Shown here: positions 1-7,667 of the stretch, piece by piece
Position numbering within the stretch: position 1 is the stretch's first letter
Layout of the letters: every line of letters starts with the position of its first letter
Assembly (NCBI GenBank): GCA_959018215.1
Contig: CAUEKL010000008.1
Location: forward strand, 1-22,595
DNA length: 22,595 nt
DNA from: an uncultured Gemmiger sp.
Lineage (GTDB): Bacteria; Bacillota; Clostridia; Oscillospirales; Ruminococcaceae
Reading direction: 5' to 3'
Position numbers and translations under genes: made by a program
Notes under the pieces: model-generated
What the model was told of the DNA's origin: nothing
The model's input: only the letters and a program-made list of their open reading frames with translations
The model's database searches: none

Positions 1-1
1 G

Positions 2-751
2 CCCGGGGCCCCCGACGGCGGGCTGGAGGACGCCTACCGGCAGGCCCTGGACGCCCAGGTGACCCGGGCCGCCGCCCTGGGCCGGGACCGGCAGGCTCTG
101 CGGGACGACCTGCTGGACTATTTTGCGGTGTGGGCCCACCAGGTCAAGACGCCCCTGGCGGCCATGCGGCTGCTGGTGCAGAACCGGGCGGACCCCGCCG
201 AGCTGGAACCGGAGCTTTTCCGCACCGAGGAATATGTGGACGCCGCCATGGGCTACCTGCGCCTGGGGGCGGACAGCCGGGACCTGGCCCTGGCCCCCAC
301 CCCCCTGGACCCGGTGGTGCGGCGCAGCCTGCGCCGGTATGCCCGGATGTTCATTCTGGGGCGGCTGCGTCTGGTGTATGCAGGTGCTGAGGCCGACGCC
401 CGCCCGGTCACCGACCCCAAATGGGTGGGGTTCATTTTAGAACAGCTGTTGTCCAACGCCGTGAAGTACACCCCGCCCGGGGGCACCGTGACGGTGCAGG
501 CGGACGGACACTCCCTGCAGGTCTCCGACACCGGGCCGGGTGTTTCCCCCTCCGACCTGCCCCGCCTGTTTGAAAAGGGCTATACCGGGGCCAACGGCCG
601 GGCGGCGGGGGCGGTGTCCAGCGGACTGGGGCTGTACCTGTGTGCCCGGGCAGCGGAGCGGATGGGCTGCACCCTGCAGGCCCGCAGCACCCCGGGCCAG
701 GGCTGCACCTTTGTGCTCACCTTTCCCCAGGCCCGGGCGTTTTATGAGTGA
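2..751 (+). CDS. Sensor histidine kinase, Bce/intramembrane-sensing type (5' truncated)
   Basis: C-terminal part of a membrane sensor kinase; the frame is open to the left edge, so the start and membrane helices lie outside. A GTG at 59 is internal and not a credible start. The dimerisation/phosphoacceptor motif HQVKTPLAAM has its His codon at 137-139. The ATPase domain follows with an N box (LLSNAVKYTP), a G1 box (VSDTGPGV), an F box (LFEKGYTG) and a G2 box (GLGLYLC), ending just before the stop. The W-x-HQ-x-KTPL form of the H box is typical of BceS-like kinases, which have little extracellular domain and sense through a partner ABC transporter. The two following genes are exactly such a transporter. 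The kinase would autophosphorylate and pass the phosphate to a response regulator, which is probably encoded upstream. Kinase assignment is secure; the Bce subtype rests on context and the H box. Confidence 0.93.
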   Translation, partial: PGAPDGGLEDAYRQALDAQVTRAAALGRDRQALRDDLLDYFAVWAHQVKTPLAAMRLLVQNRADPAELEPELFRTEEYVDAAMGYLRLGADSRDLALAPTPLDPVVRRSLRRYARMFILGRLRLVYAGAEADARPVTDPKWVGFILEQLLSNAVKYTPPGGTVTVQADGHSLQVSDTGPGVSPSDLPRLFEKGYTGANGRAAGAVSSGLGLYLCARAAERMGCTLQARSTPGQGCTFVLTFPQARAFYE

Positions 752-756
752 GTATG

Positions 757-770
757 TGACAAAACCGTAA
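757..770 (+). promoter_or_regulatory. Candidate BceR-type response-regulator site
   Basis: TGACA-N4-CGTAA lies six bases after the kinase stop. It matches, with one mismatch, the TGACA-N4-TGTAA inverted repeat known for BceR-type regulators of Bacillus. It sits about 130 bases upstream of the transporter ATPase start, where such sites are found. I see no convincing -35/-10 pair downstream, so the site is a candidate only. Confidence 0.4.
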
Positions 771-841
771 GGCAGCGGCCCGGAATCGTAAGCCAAAGCC
801 ATGGCAGGGACCGGGCGGCGGGGGTATGCTGGAAGCAGCAT

Positions 842-869
842 CGGCCCCCGCCTGTTGTTTTGGGGGCCG
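842..869 (+). other. Leader hairpin before the Bce-like ATPase
   Basis: CGGCCCCC (842-849) pairs perfectly with GGGGGCCG (862-869) across a 12-base loop. It ends 12 bases before the ribosome site AAAGGAG. It has no T tract, so it is not a standard terminator. It could be a processing, stability or attenuation element in the transporter leader. Confidence 0.45.
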
Positions 870-898
870 GGCAGTCTGAACAAAGGAGAGCAACACCC

Positions 899-1678
899 AT
901 GCCAAACAAGGAAACGCCTTTGCTGGCCATCACCCATCTGGAAAAGGTCTACACCGCCCGGTTCGGGTCCCTGCGGGTGCAGGCCCTGGCAGACATCAGC
1001 TTTACGGTGCCCAAAGGGGAATACCTGGCCATCATGGGGGAATCGGGGGCGGGCAAGACCACCCTTCTGAACATCCTGGCCGCCCTGGACCGGCCCACCG
1101 GGGGCAGCGTCTGCCTGAACGGCCGGGACCTGACCCAAATCCCGGACAAGGACCTGGCGGAGTTCCGCCGGGACCACCTGGGCTTTGTGTTCCAGGACTT
1201 CAACCTGCTGGACACCCTCTCGGTGCGGGACAACATCCTGCTGCCCCTGGTGCTGGCGGACACCCCTTATGCCGAGATGAGTACCCGGCTGGAACCCCTG
1301 GCCCTGCAGCTGGGCATTGCGGCCCTGCTGGACAAGTTCCCCTATGAGATCTCCGGCGGGCAGAAGCAGCGGGTGGCGGTGGCCCGGGCCCTGATCACCC
1401 GGCCGGAGCTGGTGCTGGCGGACGAACCCACCGGCGCCCTGGATTCCCGGTCGGCGGACGCCTTGCTGGAGCTGTTCGGTGCCATCAACGCCGGGGGCCA
1501 GACCATCCTCATGGTCACCCACAGCGTGCGGGCGGCCAGCCACGCCCAGCGGGTGCTGTTTCTGCGGGACGGCCAGGTGTACCACCAGCTGTACCGGGGG
1601 GATCTGAGCCGGGAGGAGATGTTCGCCCGCATTTCGGACACCCTCACCGCTCTGGCGGGAGGTGCGGACCATGTCTAA
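899..1678 (+). CDS. ABC transporter ATP-binding protein, BceA-like
   Basis: Cytoplasmic ATPase of about 259 residues that would power a peptide-antibiotic detoxification/sensing transporter. Walker A is GESGAGKTT near residues 42-50, the Q loop is in FVFQDFN, the signature is SGGQKQR, Walker B is ELVLADEPTGALD, and the H-loop His is in MVTHS. The LADEPTGALD form is the MacB/LolD/BceA group signature. The start chosen is ATG 899, preceded by AAAGGAGAG at 882-890; a longer in-frame extension from 860 lacks a ribosome site. The gene overlaps the permease gene by 8 bases, implying translational coupling. With the upstream kinase it matches a BceRS-BceAB module. The substrate (bacitracin, lantibiotic or other) cannot be read from the sequence. 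Confidence 0.93.
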   Translation: MPNKETPLLAITHLEKVYTARFGSLRVQALADISFTVPKGEYLAIMGESGAGKTTLLNILAALDRPTGGSVCLNGRDLTQIPDKDLAEFRRDHLGFVFQDFNLLDTLSVRDNILLPLVLADTPYAEMSTRLEPLALQLGIAALLDKFPYEISGGQKQRVAVARALITRPELVLADEPTGALDSRSADALLELFGAINAGGQTILMVTHSVRAASHAQRVLFLRDGQVYHQLYRGDLSREEMFARISDTLTALAGGADHV

Positions 1679-3668
1679 ATTCCGGCTGTATCTGCGCATG
1701 GGTGCCCGGGGAGTGCTGCGCAACCGGCAGCTCTATCTGCCCTTTACCCTGGCCGCCGCGGGCTGCGTGGCCATGTGCTACATCCTGCGGTTCCTGGCTT
1801 ACAGCGAACTGGTAGCCACCATGCGGGGCGGGGTCTATGCCGGCCTCATGCTCAACCTGGGCAGCTGTATCCTGGTATTTCTGGTGGTGTGGATTCTGGT
1901 CTACGCCAACGGCTTTGTGATGCACCGCCGGGCCCGGGAGCTGGCCTTGTACAGCGTACTGGGTCTGCGCCGCCGGGACGTGGGGGCCATCCACGCCGTG
2001 GAGACGGTGCTGGTGTACCTGGCGGGCACGGTCCTGGGCATCGGGGCAGGGGCTCTGCTCAGCAAACTGGCCCTGGTGCTGCTCTTGCGGCTGATGCTGC
2101 TCAGCGTGCCCCTGGGATTTTCCTTCTGTGTTCCCGGCGCCGCCGAGAGCGCCGTCGCCTTTGCCCTGCTCTTTCTGGGTCTGTATTTATGGGACCTGCG
2201 CCGCATCTTCCGGGCAAAACCCATCGAGCTGCTCCACGCCGGGCAGATGGGGGAGCGGGAACCCCGCAGCCGCAGGCTGCTGGCCCTGCTGGGAGTTCTC
2301 TGTCTGGGCGGCGGGTACGCCCTCTCCTTCTTCACCACCGACATGCTCCTGGTCATGCTGCTGTTTTTCGCGGCGGTGGGGCTGGTCATCATCGGCACCC
2401 ACTGCCTCTTCGGGGCGGGGAGCGTAGTCCTGCTCAAGGCCCTGCGCCGCAACAAGCGCTTCTACTACCATCCCCGCCGGTTCATTGCGGTGTCGGGGCT
2501 GCTCTACCGGATGAACCAGAACGCCAAAGGTCTGGCCAACATCTGTATTCTGGTGACCACCGTGCTGGTCAGCGTGGCCACCACCGTCTGCCTGTACGCG
2601 GGTATCGAGACCACCCTGGACCGCAACTATCCCCACGAGATCATGGTCTCCGGCAGCTGTGACACCGACGCCCTGGCCGACGCCGACTATACCTGGCTGG
2701 ACACCCTCACCGCCGATGCCGCCGCCCCCTGGACCGACGCCCCCGCCCGGGGGTTTGCCTACTGCACCCTGGGAGCGCAGGCTACCCAGACCGGGTATGT
2801 GACCCGCAACTCCAACGATTCCACCGGCCTGACCGGCTTTTACCTCATTGCCGCCGAAGACTACACCGCCCTCACCGGGCAGGACGTGTCCCTGGACCCG
2901 GGCACCGCCCTGCTCCTCTGGCCGGAGGGCGGCAGCGGGGACCTGGTGCTGGACGGTCAGACCTGGAAAAACGCCGGGCAGCCGGAGGAATGGCCCCTGC
3001 CCAACGTTTTTGACGCAGGGTATGCGCAGGGCACCGTCTGGGTGGTGCTGCCCCGGCGGGCGGACCTGGCCGGGGTGGTGCAGGCCGCCGAAGCCTCGGG
3101 GGCCATGGCCGGGGCCCGGTACGCGGTACTGCTGGATCCCACCGGCCTGAGTGAGGACCAGCTGCTGGACTGCGCCGCCGCCATCGACGCAGCCCTGCCC
3201 CGGGAAGGCACCCAGCCCGGGTTTGACGCCGGGCTGTACGTGTACAACCGGGCGGGCCTCCGGGTGCAGTATTACGCCATGAACGGCAGTTTTGTCTTTC
3301 TGGGGGTGTTCCTGGCCCTGATGTTCAGCCTGGCCACCGTGCTGATGATCTACTACAAGCAGCTCAGCGAAGGGTATGAGGACCGCAGCCGGTTCGTCAT
3401 CCTGCAAAAAGTGGGGCTCAGCGCCGGAGAGGTCCGGGGCGCCATCCGCACCCAGGTGCTGGGGGTGTTCTTCCTGCCGCTGGCGGGGGCGGCCGTTCAT
3501 CTGGGGGCCGCGGCGCCCATGCTCATGCGGATGATCGCGGTGTTCGGGCTGTCCGACGCGCCCCTGTTCTGGCTGTGCGCCGCAGGGACGCTGGCGGTGT
3601 TCGGGCTGTGCTATATGGGGGTGTACGCCCTGACCGCCCGGCAGTATTACCGCATCGTGCGCATGTGA
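1671..3668 (+). CDS. ABC transporter permease, BceB-like (FtsX family)
   Basis: Membrane permease of 665 residues, the usual length for BceB. About ten hydrophobic helices are visible: seven in roughly the first 310 residues, then a soluble extracellular domain of about 225 residues (about 312-536), then three C-terminal helices. That seven + large loop + three layout is diagnostic of BceB-type permeases; the loop is where the drug or its lipid target is recognised, and the permease signals to the kinase. The start is ATG 1671, with GGGAGGT at 1657-1663; a GTG at 1662 is in frame but has no proper spacing. The conserved N-terminal stretch with NGFVMHRRARELALYSVLG is the FtsX cytoplasmic coupling region. 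The gene ends with TGA and is followed by a strong terminator. Confidence 0.92.
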   Translation: MSKFRLYLRMGARGVLRNRQLYLPFTLAAAGCVAMCYILRFLAYSELVATMRGGVYAGLMLNLGSCILVFLVVWILVYANGFVMHRRARELALYSVLGLRRRDVGAIHAVETVLVYLAGTVLGIGAGALLSKLALVLLLRLMLLSVPLGFSFCVPGAAESAVAFALLFLGLYLWDLRRIFRAKPIELLHAGQMGEREPRSRRLLALLGVLCLGGGYALSFFTTDMLLVMLLFFAAVGLVIIGTHCLFGAGSVVLLKALRRNKRFYYHPRRFIAVSGLLYRMNQNAKGLANICILVTTVLVSVATTVCLYAGIETTLDRNYPHEIMVSGSCDTDALADADYTWLDTLTADAAAPWTDAPARGFAYCTLGAQATQTGYVTRNSNDSTGLTGFYLIAAEDYTALTGQDVSLDPGTALLLWPEGGSGDLVLDGQTWKNAGQPEEWPLPNVFDAGYAQGTVWVVLPRRADLAGVVQAAEASGAMAGARYAVLLDPTGLSEDQLLDCAAAIDAALPREGTQPGFDAGLYVYNRAGLRVQYYAMNGSFVFLGVFLALMFSLATVLMIYYKQLSEGYEDRSRFVILQKVGLSAGEVRGAIRTQVLGVFFLPLAGAAVHLGAAAPMLMRMIAVFGLSDAPLFWLCAAGTLAVFGLCYMGVYALTARQYYRIVRM

Positions 3669-3692
3669 GCGGACCGGTATTTTATAAGGTAT

Positions 3693-3735
3693 GGGGCAGG
3701 GTTTGCCGTTGCTAACCCTGCCCCTTTACTATTTT
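3693..3735 (+). terminator. Intrinsic terminator of the Bce-like operon
   Basis: GGGGCAGGGTT (3693-3703) pairs perfectly with AACCCTGCCCC (3714-3724) over a 10-base loop, followed by TTTACTATTTT. It lies 25 bases after the permease stop. Confidence 0.85.
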
Positions 3736-3752
3736 GCAAAACGTGCTACAAT
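3725..3752 (+). promoter_or_regulatory. Probable promoter for the aminopeptidase gene
   Basis: A -10-like TACAAT (3747-3752) lies 16 bases after a weak -35-like TTTACT (3725-3730), which overlaps the tail of the previous terminator. The -10 is good and the -35 poor. The leader to the TTG start would be about 55 bases. Confidence 0.5.
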
Positions 3753-3813
3753 TACAAAGGTACTGACCAAAATCCGGTTCCCGGATACGGGATAGATAAA
3801 GGAGTGTTCAACT

Positions 3814-5604
3814 TTGACCGTGAACGAAAAGATCGCCGCCCTGCGGGCGGCCGCCAAGGCCAACGGTGCCGACGGCGTGCTGGTCATGACCAGCGACCCC
3901 CATTGCAGTGAATATGTCCCCGCCTATTACAACGCCCTGCCCTGGCTCTCCGGCTTTATCGGGGAGAATGCCACCCTGGTGGTCACCGGCAGCGAAAGCG
4001 CCCTGTGGGTGGACGGCCGCTTCTATGTCCAGGCGGACAAGCAGCTGGCCGGCACCGAGATCCAGTCCATGCACGCCGGTGCCGCCGGTGTGCCCACCGT
4101 GGCCGAATACCTGACCGAAAAGTTCAGCGCCGGGCAGACCCTGCTGCTGGACGGCTCCTGCGTGCCCACCGCCACCGTGCGGGACTACGCCAAGACCCTG
4201 GAAAAGGCGGGCGCTTCCCTGCGCAGCCTGGACGTGGTCAGCGGCATCTGGGGTGACGAGCGCCCGGCCCTGCCCAACACCCCCTGCTTCCTGCTGAAGA
4301 AAGAGATCACCGGCGCCGACGCCGCCGAGAAGATCGCCGCTGTTCGGGCGGAGCTGGCCAAGGAGGGCGCCAACGCCCTGGCCGTCACCGGGCTGGACTG
4401 TGTGGCCTGGCTTTTGAACATCCGGGCTCATGACCTGCCCTGCACCCCGCTGGCGGTGTCCTACGCCTACATCACCGCCGACAGCTGCACCCTCTTCCTG
4501 GCGCCCGGCCGCCTGAGCGAAGAAGACGCCGCCACCCTGGCCGCCCAGGGTGTGGCCCTGCGGGACTACACCGAGCTGCTGGACTTTGTGCGCGGCCGCA
4601 CCGACGAGGAGACCATCCTGGTCAGCCCCGCCACCACCAACTACGACCTGTACAGCGCCATTGAGGCCAACCCCCACCTGACCGTGAAGGAGGGCGCCGA
4701 TCCCATCATCGCCCTGAAGGGGGTCAAGAATCCGGTGGAGCTGGCCAACAGCCGGGAATGCCACATCCGGGACGGCGTGGCCCTGGTGCGGTTTGAGATG
4801 GACCTGGAAAAGGCCCTGGCCGAGGGCAAGCAGCTGATGGAGACCGACATTGAGGTCATGCTCCAGCGCCGCCGCAGCGAACAGCCCGGCTACATGGAGG
4901 ACAGCTTCAACACCATCGCCGCCTACGGCCCCAACGCCGCCATGATGCACTATCACGCCGAGGGGGAGGTCAACAGCCCCATCGAGCGCAAGGGCTTCCT
5001 GCTCATTGACAACGGCGGTCAGTATGACTGCGGCACCACCGACATCACCCGCACCTATCCCATGGGCCCCCTGACCGACAACGAGCGCAAGTACTACACC
5101 TGGACCCTGCAGAGCCACATCGACATGGCCCGGGCGGTCTTTCTGGATTACTGCACCGGCTTTGCCCTGGACACCTTTGCCCGTGGTCCCCTGTGGGCTC
5201 ACAAGATCAACTACCGCTGCGGCACCGGCCACGGGGTGGGCTTCATTGCCAACGTGCACGAAGGCCCCCAGAGCCTGCGTCCCCAGAACGGGGTGGTCTT
5301 CAAGCCCGGCATGACCATCACCGACGAGCCCGGCGTGTACGAGACCGACGAGGTGGGCATCCGCATTGAGAACGAGCTGGAATGCGTCTCCGCCGGCACC
5401 AACCAGTACGGCAACTGGCTGGCCTTTGAGCCCCTGACCGTGGTGCCCATCTCCACCGAGCCGGTGCTGGTGGACGAGCTGAGCCGCCCCCAGATCGACT
5501 GGCTGAACAACTACCACCAGCATGTATACGAGACCCTGGCTCCCCGCCTGAACGAGGAGGAGAAGGCCTGGCTGAAGGCCAAGTGCGCCCCCATCGGCCG
5601 CTGA
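3814..5604 (+). CDS. Xaa-Pro aminopeptidase (aminopeptidase P, M24B)
   Basis: Cytosolic metallopeptidase of 596 residues that removes an N-terminal residue preceding proline. The length and layout match the three-domain eukaryote-like aminopeptidase P: a creatinase-type N domain (about 1-150), a second such domain (about 155-310), the pita-bread catalytic domain (about 315-535) and a short C-terminal M24_C segment. All five metal ligands are visible: D399 and D410 (DNGGQYDCGTTD), H473 (GTGHGVGF), E505 (TDEPGVYE) and E519 (GIRIENE). Their spacing agrees with the family (11, 63, 32 and 14 residues). The start is TTG 3814, chosen because ATAAAGGAG at 3796-3804 is well spaced from it; the GTG at 3820 is the alternative. 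It stands alone between terminators. Its likely role is peptide nutrition or turnover of proline-rich peptides. Confidence 0.95.
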   Translation: MTVNEKIAALRAAAKANGADGVLVMTSDPHCSEYVPAYYNALPWLSGFIGENATLVVTGSESALWVDGRFYVQADKQLAGTEIQSMHAGAAGVPTVAEYLTEKFSAGQTLLLDGSCVPTATVRDYAKTLEKAGASLRSLDVVSGIWGDERPALPNTPCFLLKKEITGADAAEKIAAVRAELAKEGANALAVTGLDCVAWLLNIRAHDLPCTPLAVSYAYITADSCTLFLAPGRLSEEDAATLAAQGVALRDYTELLDFVRGRTDEETILVSPATTNYDLYSAIEANPHLTVKEGADPIIALKGVKNPVELANSRECHIRDGVALVRFEMDLEKALAEGKQLMETDIEVMLQRRRSEQPGYMEDSFNTIAAYGPNAAMMHYHAEGEVNSPIERKGFLLIDNGGQYDCGTTDITRTYPMGPLTDNERKYYTWTLQSHIDMARAVFLDYCTGFALDTFARGPLWAHKINYRCGTGHGVGFIANVHEGPQSLRPQNGVVFKPGMTITDEPGVYETDEVGIRIENELECVSAGTNQYGNWLAFEPLTVVPISTEPVLVDELSRPQIDWLNNYHQHVYETLAPRLNEEEKAWLKAKCAPIGR

Positions 5605-5636
5605 ACCCCCGGTCCCTGATTCCCCAATAAAACAAA

Positions 5637-5686
5637 CCGCCCCGCGGAAACGCCTTTTGCAGCGTTTTCCGCGGGGCGGCTTTTTT
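5637..5686 (+). terminator. Bidirectional terminator between convergent genes (copy 1)
   Basis: CCGCCCCGCGGAAACGC (5637-5653) pairs with GCGTTTTCCGCGGGGCGG (5662-5679), with one bulged base and loop CTTTTGCA. Then comes C and six T. On the minus strand the hairpin is followed by TTTGTTTTATT, so it can also end the regulator transcript. It is closely related to the hairpin at 9623-9675. Confidence 0.9.
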
Positions 5687-6029
5687 ATTCTTCCTCGGCG
5701 GGCAGGGCTTTGAGCATCCGCAGCAGGACCTCCGCCGTCAGCTCCCGCTGTTTTTCGTCCAGGGTGGCAAACAGGGTCAGCAGCACCTTCCGGCCGTCCT
5801 TCTCCTCCGGCTCCCCAAAAACAATGGCGTCGGTGCTGCAGTGCAGCGCCAGCGCCAGCTTGCGCAGGGTCTGTACCGTCATCCCCTTGCGCCCGGTCTC
5901 GATATCCGCCAGAAACTGCACCGAAATGTCGGCGTACTCGGCCAGGCGTTCCCGGGTCAGGTCCTGGGCCTCCCGCAGACTGCGCAGCCGCAGCCCGATT
6001 TCACCATTGGTCACCGCATCAAAGGCCAT
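5685..6029 (-). CDS. XRE-family helix-turn-helix regulator
   Basis: Small DNA-binding protein of 114 residues. Residues about 11-66 form an HTH_3/XRE domain: LRLRSLREAQDLTRERLAEY, then ISVQFLADIETGRKGMTVQTL, with the recognition helix around SVQFLADIE, then LRKLALALHCSTDAIVFG. The C-terminal 40 residues (DEKQRELTAEVLLRMLKAL) look helical and may dimerise. The start ATG has AAGGAGA at about 6036-6042. It is divergent from the lipoprotein/sortase operon, and the intergenic region holds several CTATA inverted repeats over both promoters. The likely role is repressor of itself and of the sortase operon. No sensing domain is visible, so the signal is unknown. Confidence 0.9.
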   Translation of the reverse strand: MAFDAVTNGEIGLRLRSLREAQDLTRERLAEYADISVQFLADIETGRKGMTVQTLRKLALALHCSTDAIVFGEPEEKDGRKVLLTLFATLDEKQRELTAEVLLRMLKALPAEEE

Positions 6030-6071
6030 GATCGCGTCTCCTTGTGATAAAAATAAACATAGTTGTTTTGG

Positions 6072-6089
6072 CTATAACTATTGTTATAG
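6072..6089. promoter_or_regulatory. Candidate operator O1 (inverted repeat)
   Basis: CTATAAC-TATT-GTTATAG is a perfect 7-base inverted repeat. It overlaps the end of the predicted -10 of the regulator's own promoter. Position and half-site suggest autoregulation by the XRE protein. Confidence 0.6.
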
Positions 6090-6113
6090 TATAAAAGAAT
6101 TTACAGTTGTAAA
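6086..6113 (-). promoter_or_regulatory. Probable promoter of the XRE regulator gene
   Basis: On the minus strand, TTTACA (6108-6113) is followed after 16 bases by TACTAT (6086-6091); an overlapping TATACT (6088-6093) is an alternative -10. The region is markedly AT-rich compared with the flanking genes. The leader to the ATG is about 50 bases. Confidence 0.5.
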
Positions 6114-6117
6114 AAGC

Positions 6118-6127
6118 AGCTATAGCT
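6118..6127. promoter_or_regulatory. Candidate operator O2 (palindrome)
   Basis: AGCTATAGCT is a perfect 10-base palindrome containing the CTATA half-site. It ends one base before the -35 of the sortase operon promoter. Confidence 0.45.
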
Positions 6128-6128
6128 A

Positions 6129-6157
6129 TTGACCGGCCACGTCTATAGTGATATTTT
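6129..6157 (+). promoter_or_regulatory. Sortase operon promoter with candidate operator O3
   Basis: TTGACC (6129-6134) and TATTTT (6152-6157) are separated by exactly 17 bases. A third CTATA...TATAG repeat (6143-6147 and 6157-6161) brackets the -10, so a bound regulator would block polymerase. The leader to ATG 6225 is about 60 bases. Confidence 0.65.
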
Positions 6158-6224
6158 ATAGAAAAATCACAATTTCGTCTCCCCCATTTTTTGCCTATTG
6201 ATATGGCGGCAAGCGAGGATGTTT

Positions 6225-6719
6225 ATGAAGCAACGCAGTGCTCTGCGCCGACACCTTTTTCAAGTACTCCTGCTGATTCCGGTCCTGCTCCTGTGCGGCT
6301 GCGGGGCCTCTGCCAGCGTGCGGGCCTCCCAGGGGGACACCGTCTCCACCGCCCTGTTCGACTACTCCGTTCCGGAGGCGGAAGTGCTGGATTCCTATCC
6401 GGGCATCCCGGTTCCGGAAGGAAACAAGCTGGTCCGGCTGTGGCTGGTGGTCAAAAACACCAGTCCCCAACAGTATACCATGTTTGCCCGGGATTTCCAG
6501 GTCCAGTGGGGGGACGGTGCCGAGGATTTCGGCACCTGTCTGGCGGCGGTGGACGAGGCCATGATGCCCGATTCCTACCCTCTGGACCCGGGCATGAGCC
6601 ACCGGGGCGCCATGCTGGTGCCGGTGCCCCGGGACTGCACCGCCCTGACCCTGGCCTACCAGGAACAGCTGGCCGACGGCCGCGCGGGCACCGCCTATTT
6701 TCTGGAGGTCGGCCTGTGA
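6225..6719 (+). CDS. Lipoprotein, DUF4352-like, in sortase operon
   Basis: Predicted membrane-anchored extracellular lipoprotein of 164 residues. A short basic N terminus and a hydrophobic stretch lead to LLLCGC, a lipobox with Cys about residue 27. The mature part resembles the DUF4352/telokin-like immunoglobulin-fold lipoproteins: VSTALFDYSVPEAEV, then GNKLVRLWLVVKNTS, then DFQVQWGDG. This assignment is by pattern and is moderate. The start is ATG 6225, with GAGG at 6214-6217; ATG 6219 and TTG 6198 are in frame but poorly spaced. The gene ends overlapping the sortase start by 4 bases, so the two are translationally coupled. It has no sorting motif, so it is not itself a sortase substrate; a role as accessory or sensor of the sortase system is possible. 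Confidence 0.82.
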   Translation: MKQRSALRRHLFQVLLLIPVLLLCGCGASASVRASQGDTVSTALFDYSVPEAEVLDSYPGIPVPEGNKLVRLWLVVKNTSPQQYTMFARDFQVQWGDGAEDFGTCLAAVDEAMMPDSYPLDPGMSHRGAMLVPVPRDCTALTLAYQEQLADGRAGTAYFLEVGL

Positions 6720-7567
6720 GACAGTTTCTGCTGCTGGCAGGGGCCGGCGTGGTGGGGCTGGCGGCGGCCTGCCTGGCGGCCCTCTTCATGATGCTGCCCG
6801 CCCGGCTGGAAGAACAGGCGCTGCAAAGCCAGCGTCCCCCGGCCGCAGCCCCGGCGCCGGAACCGGAATCCCTGCCCGAAACCAGCTCCGAGCCTACGGC
6901 CGCTCCGCTGCCCCTGATGGACTTTACCGGCCTGCTGGCCCGGAACCCCGATGTGGTGGGCTGGATCACCATTGCCGGCACCCCGGTGGACTATCCCGTT
7001 TTGCAGGGCAGGGACAACGCCTTCTACCTGCGTCACGGCCTGGACAAAGAATATGACAACGAGGGCCTTCCCTTTGCGGACTATGAGTGCGATGTGCAAA
7101 ACGGGCGGCATCTGATCCTGTACGGCCACAACATGGGGGTGGGCCGGACCGAGCGGTTTTCCAGCCTGCAGAACTACCGGGACCCCGCGTACTATGCCGA
7201 ACATCCGGTCATCCAGTACCACACCCCCCGGGAAAGTCTTTTGTACAAGATCGTGGGGGTGTACGCCCTGTCCTCCCGCAGCGGGGACCCGGATTACTTT
7301 GCCTTCAACGAGTATGTGGACTTCGGGGACGACGCCGCCGAGCAGGCGTATCTGGCGGAGGTATCCCCCCGGTGCTTTTATACCGCCGGGGATTTTGTGC
7401 GGCCGGACGAGCGGCTGCTGACCCTGTGCCTGTGCACCTATGAGATGGCGGACGCCCGCCTGCTGGTGATGGCCCGCCCGCTGCGCCCCGGGGAATCCCC
7501 CGAAGCCGACAGCGTCACCGTCAACGACCGCCCGCAGCTGCCGGTCCGCTGGCCGACGGCGGAATAA
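6716..7567 (+). CDS. Class B sortase
   Basis: Membrane-bound transpeptidase of 283 residues that cleaves a sorting motif in a secreted protein and joins it to peptidoglycan. An N-terminal signal anchor (about residues 4-25) is followed by a Pro/Glu-rich linker and the sortase domain from about residue 75 (DVVGWITIAGTPVDYPVLQG, typical of class B). The catalytic triad is H138 (LYGHNMG), C240 (TLCLCTYE) and R248 (DARLLVMARPL). The start is GTG 6716, overlapping the previous stop (GTGA), with GGAGG at 6704-6708. A longer open frame leftwards runs through the lipoprotein gene in another frame and is spurious. The next gene encodes a protein ending in IPQTG, its probable substrate. Clostridial class B sortases are known to take xPxTG-type motifs. 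Confidence 0.94.
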   Translation: MRQFLLLAGAGVVGLAAACLAALFMMLPARLEEQALQSQRPPAAAPAPEPESLPETSSEPTAAPLPLMDFTGLLARNPDVVGWITIAGTPVDYPVLQGRDNAFYLRHGLDKEYDNEGLPFADYECDVQNGRHLILYGHNMGVGRTERFSSLQNYRDPAYYAEHPVIQYHTPRESLLYKIVGVYALSSRSGDPDYFAFNEYVDFGDDAAEQAYLAEVSPRCFYTAGDFVRPDERLLTLCLCTYEMADARLLVMARPLRPGESPEADSVTVNDRPQLPVRWPTAE

Positions 7568-7667
7568 CGGCGGCCGGATTGTACCCGGTTTCGAACACGG
7601 TTCCGGCGGCATATGGGGGATCGACGGGCCGTGTTTTGGAATAAACACCGAAAAAGGAGAAATACCC

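Noticed and set aside
3808..5523. Long open frame on the minus strand (about 571 codons) opposite the aminopeptidase
   Set aside because: GC-rich coding DNA leaves the antisense frame open. The translation is low-complexity Gly/Val/His/Gln with no motif, while the plus strand has a complete M24 active site.
6191..6715. N-terminal extension of the sortase
   Set aside because: Frame-shifted reading of the lipoprotein gene. The GTG at 6716 with GGAGG and a following signal anchor is the natural start.
7594..7635. Inverted repeat AACACGG / CCGTGTT between the sortase and surface-protein genes
   Set aside because: The 28-base loop and weak T tract make it a poor terminator. I found no convincing promoter here either, so co-transcription is more likely.
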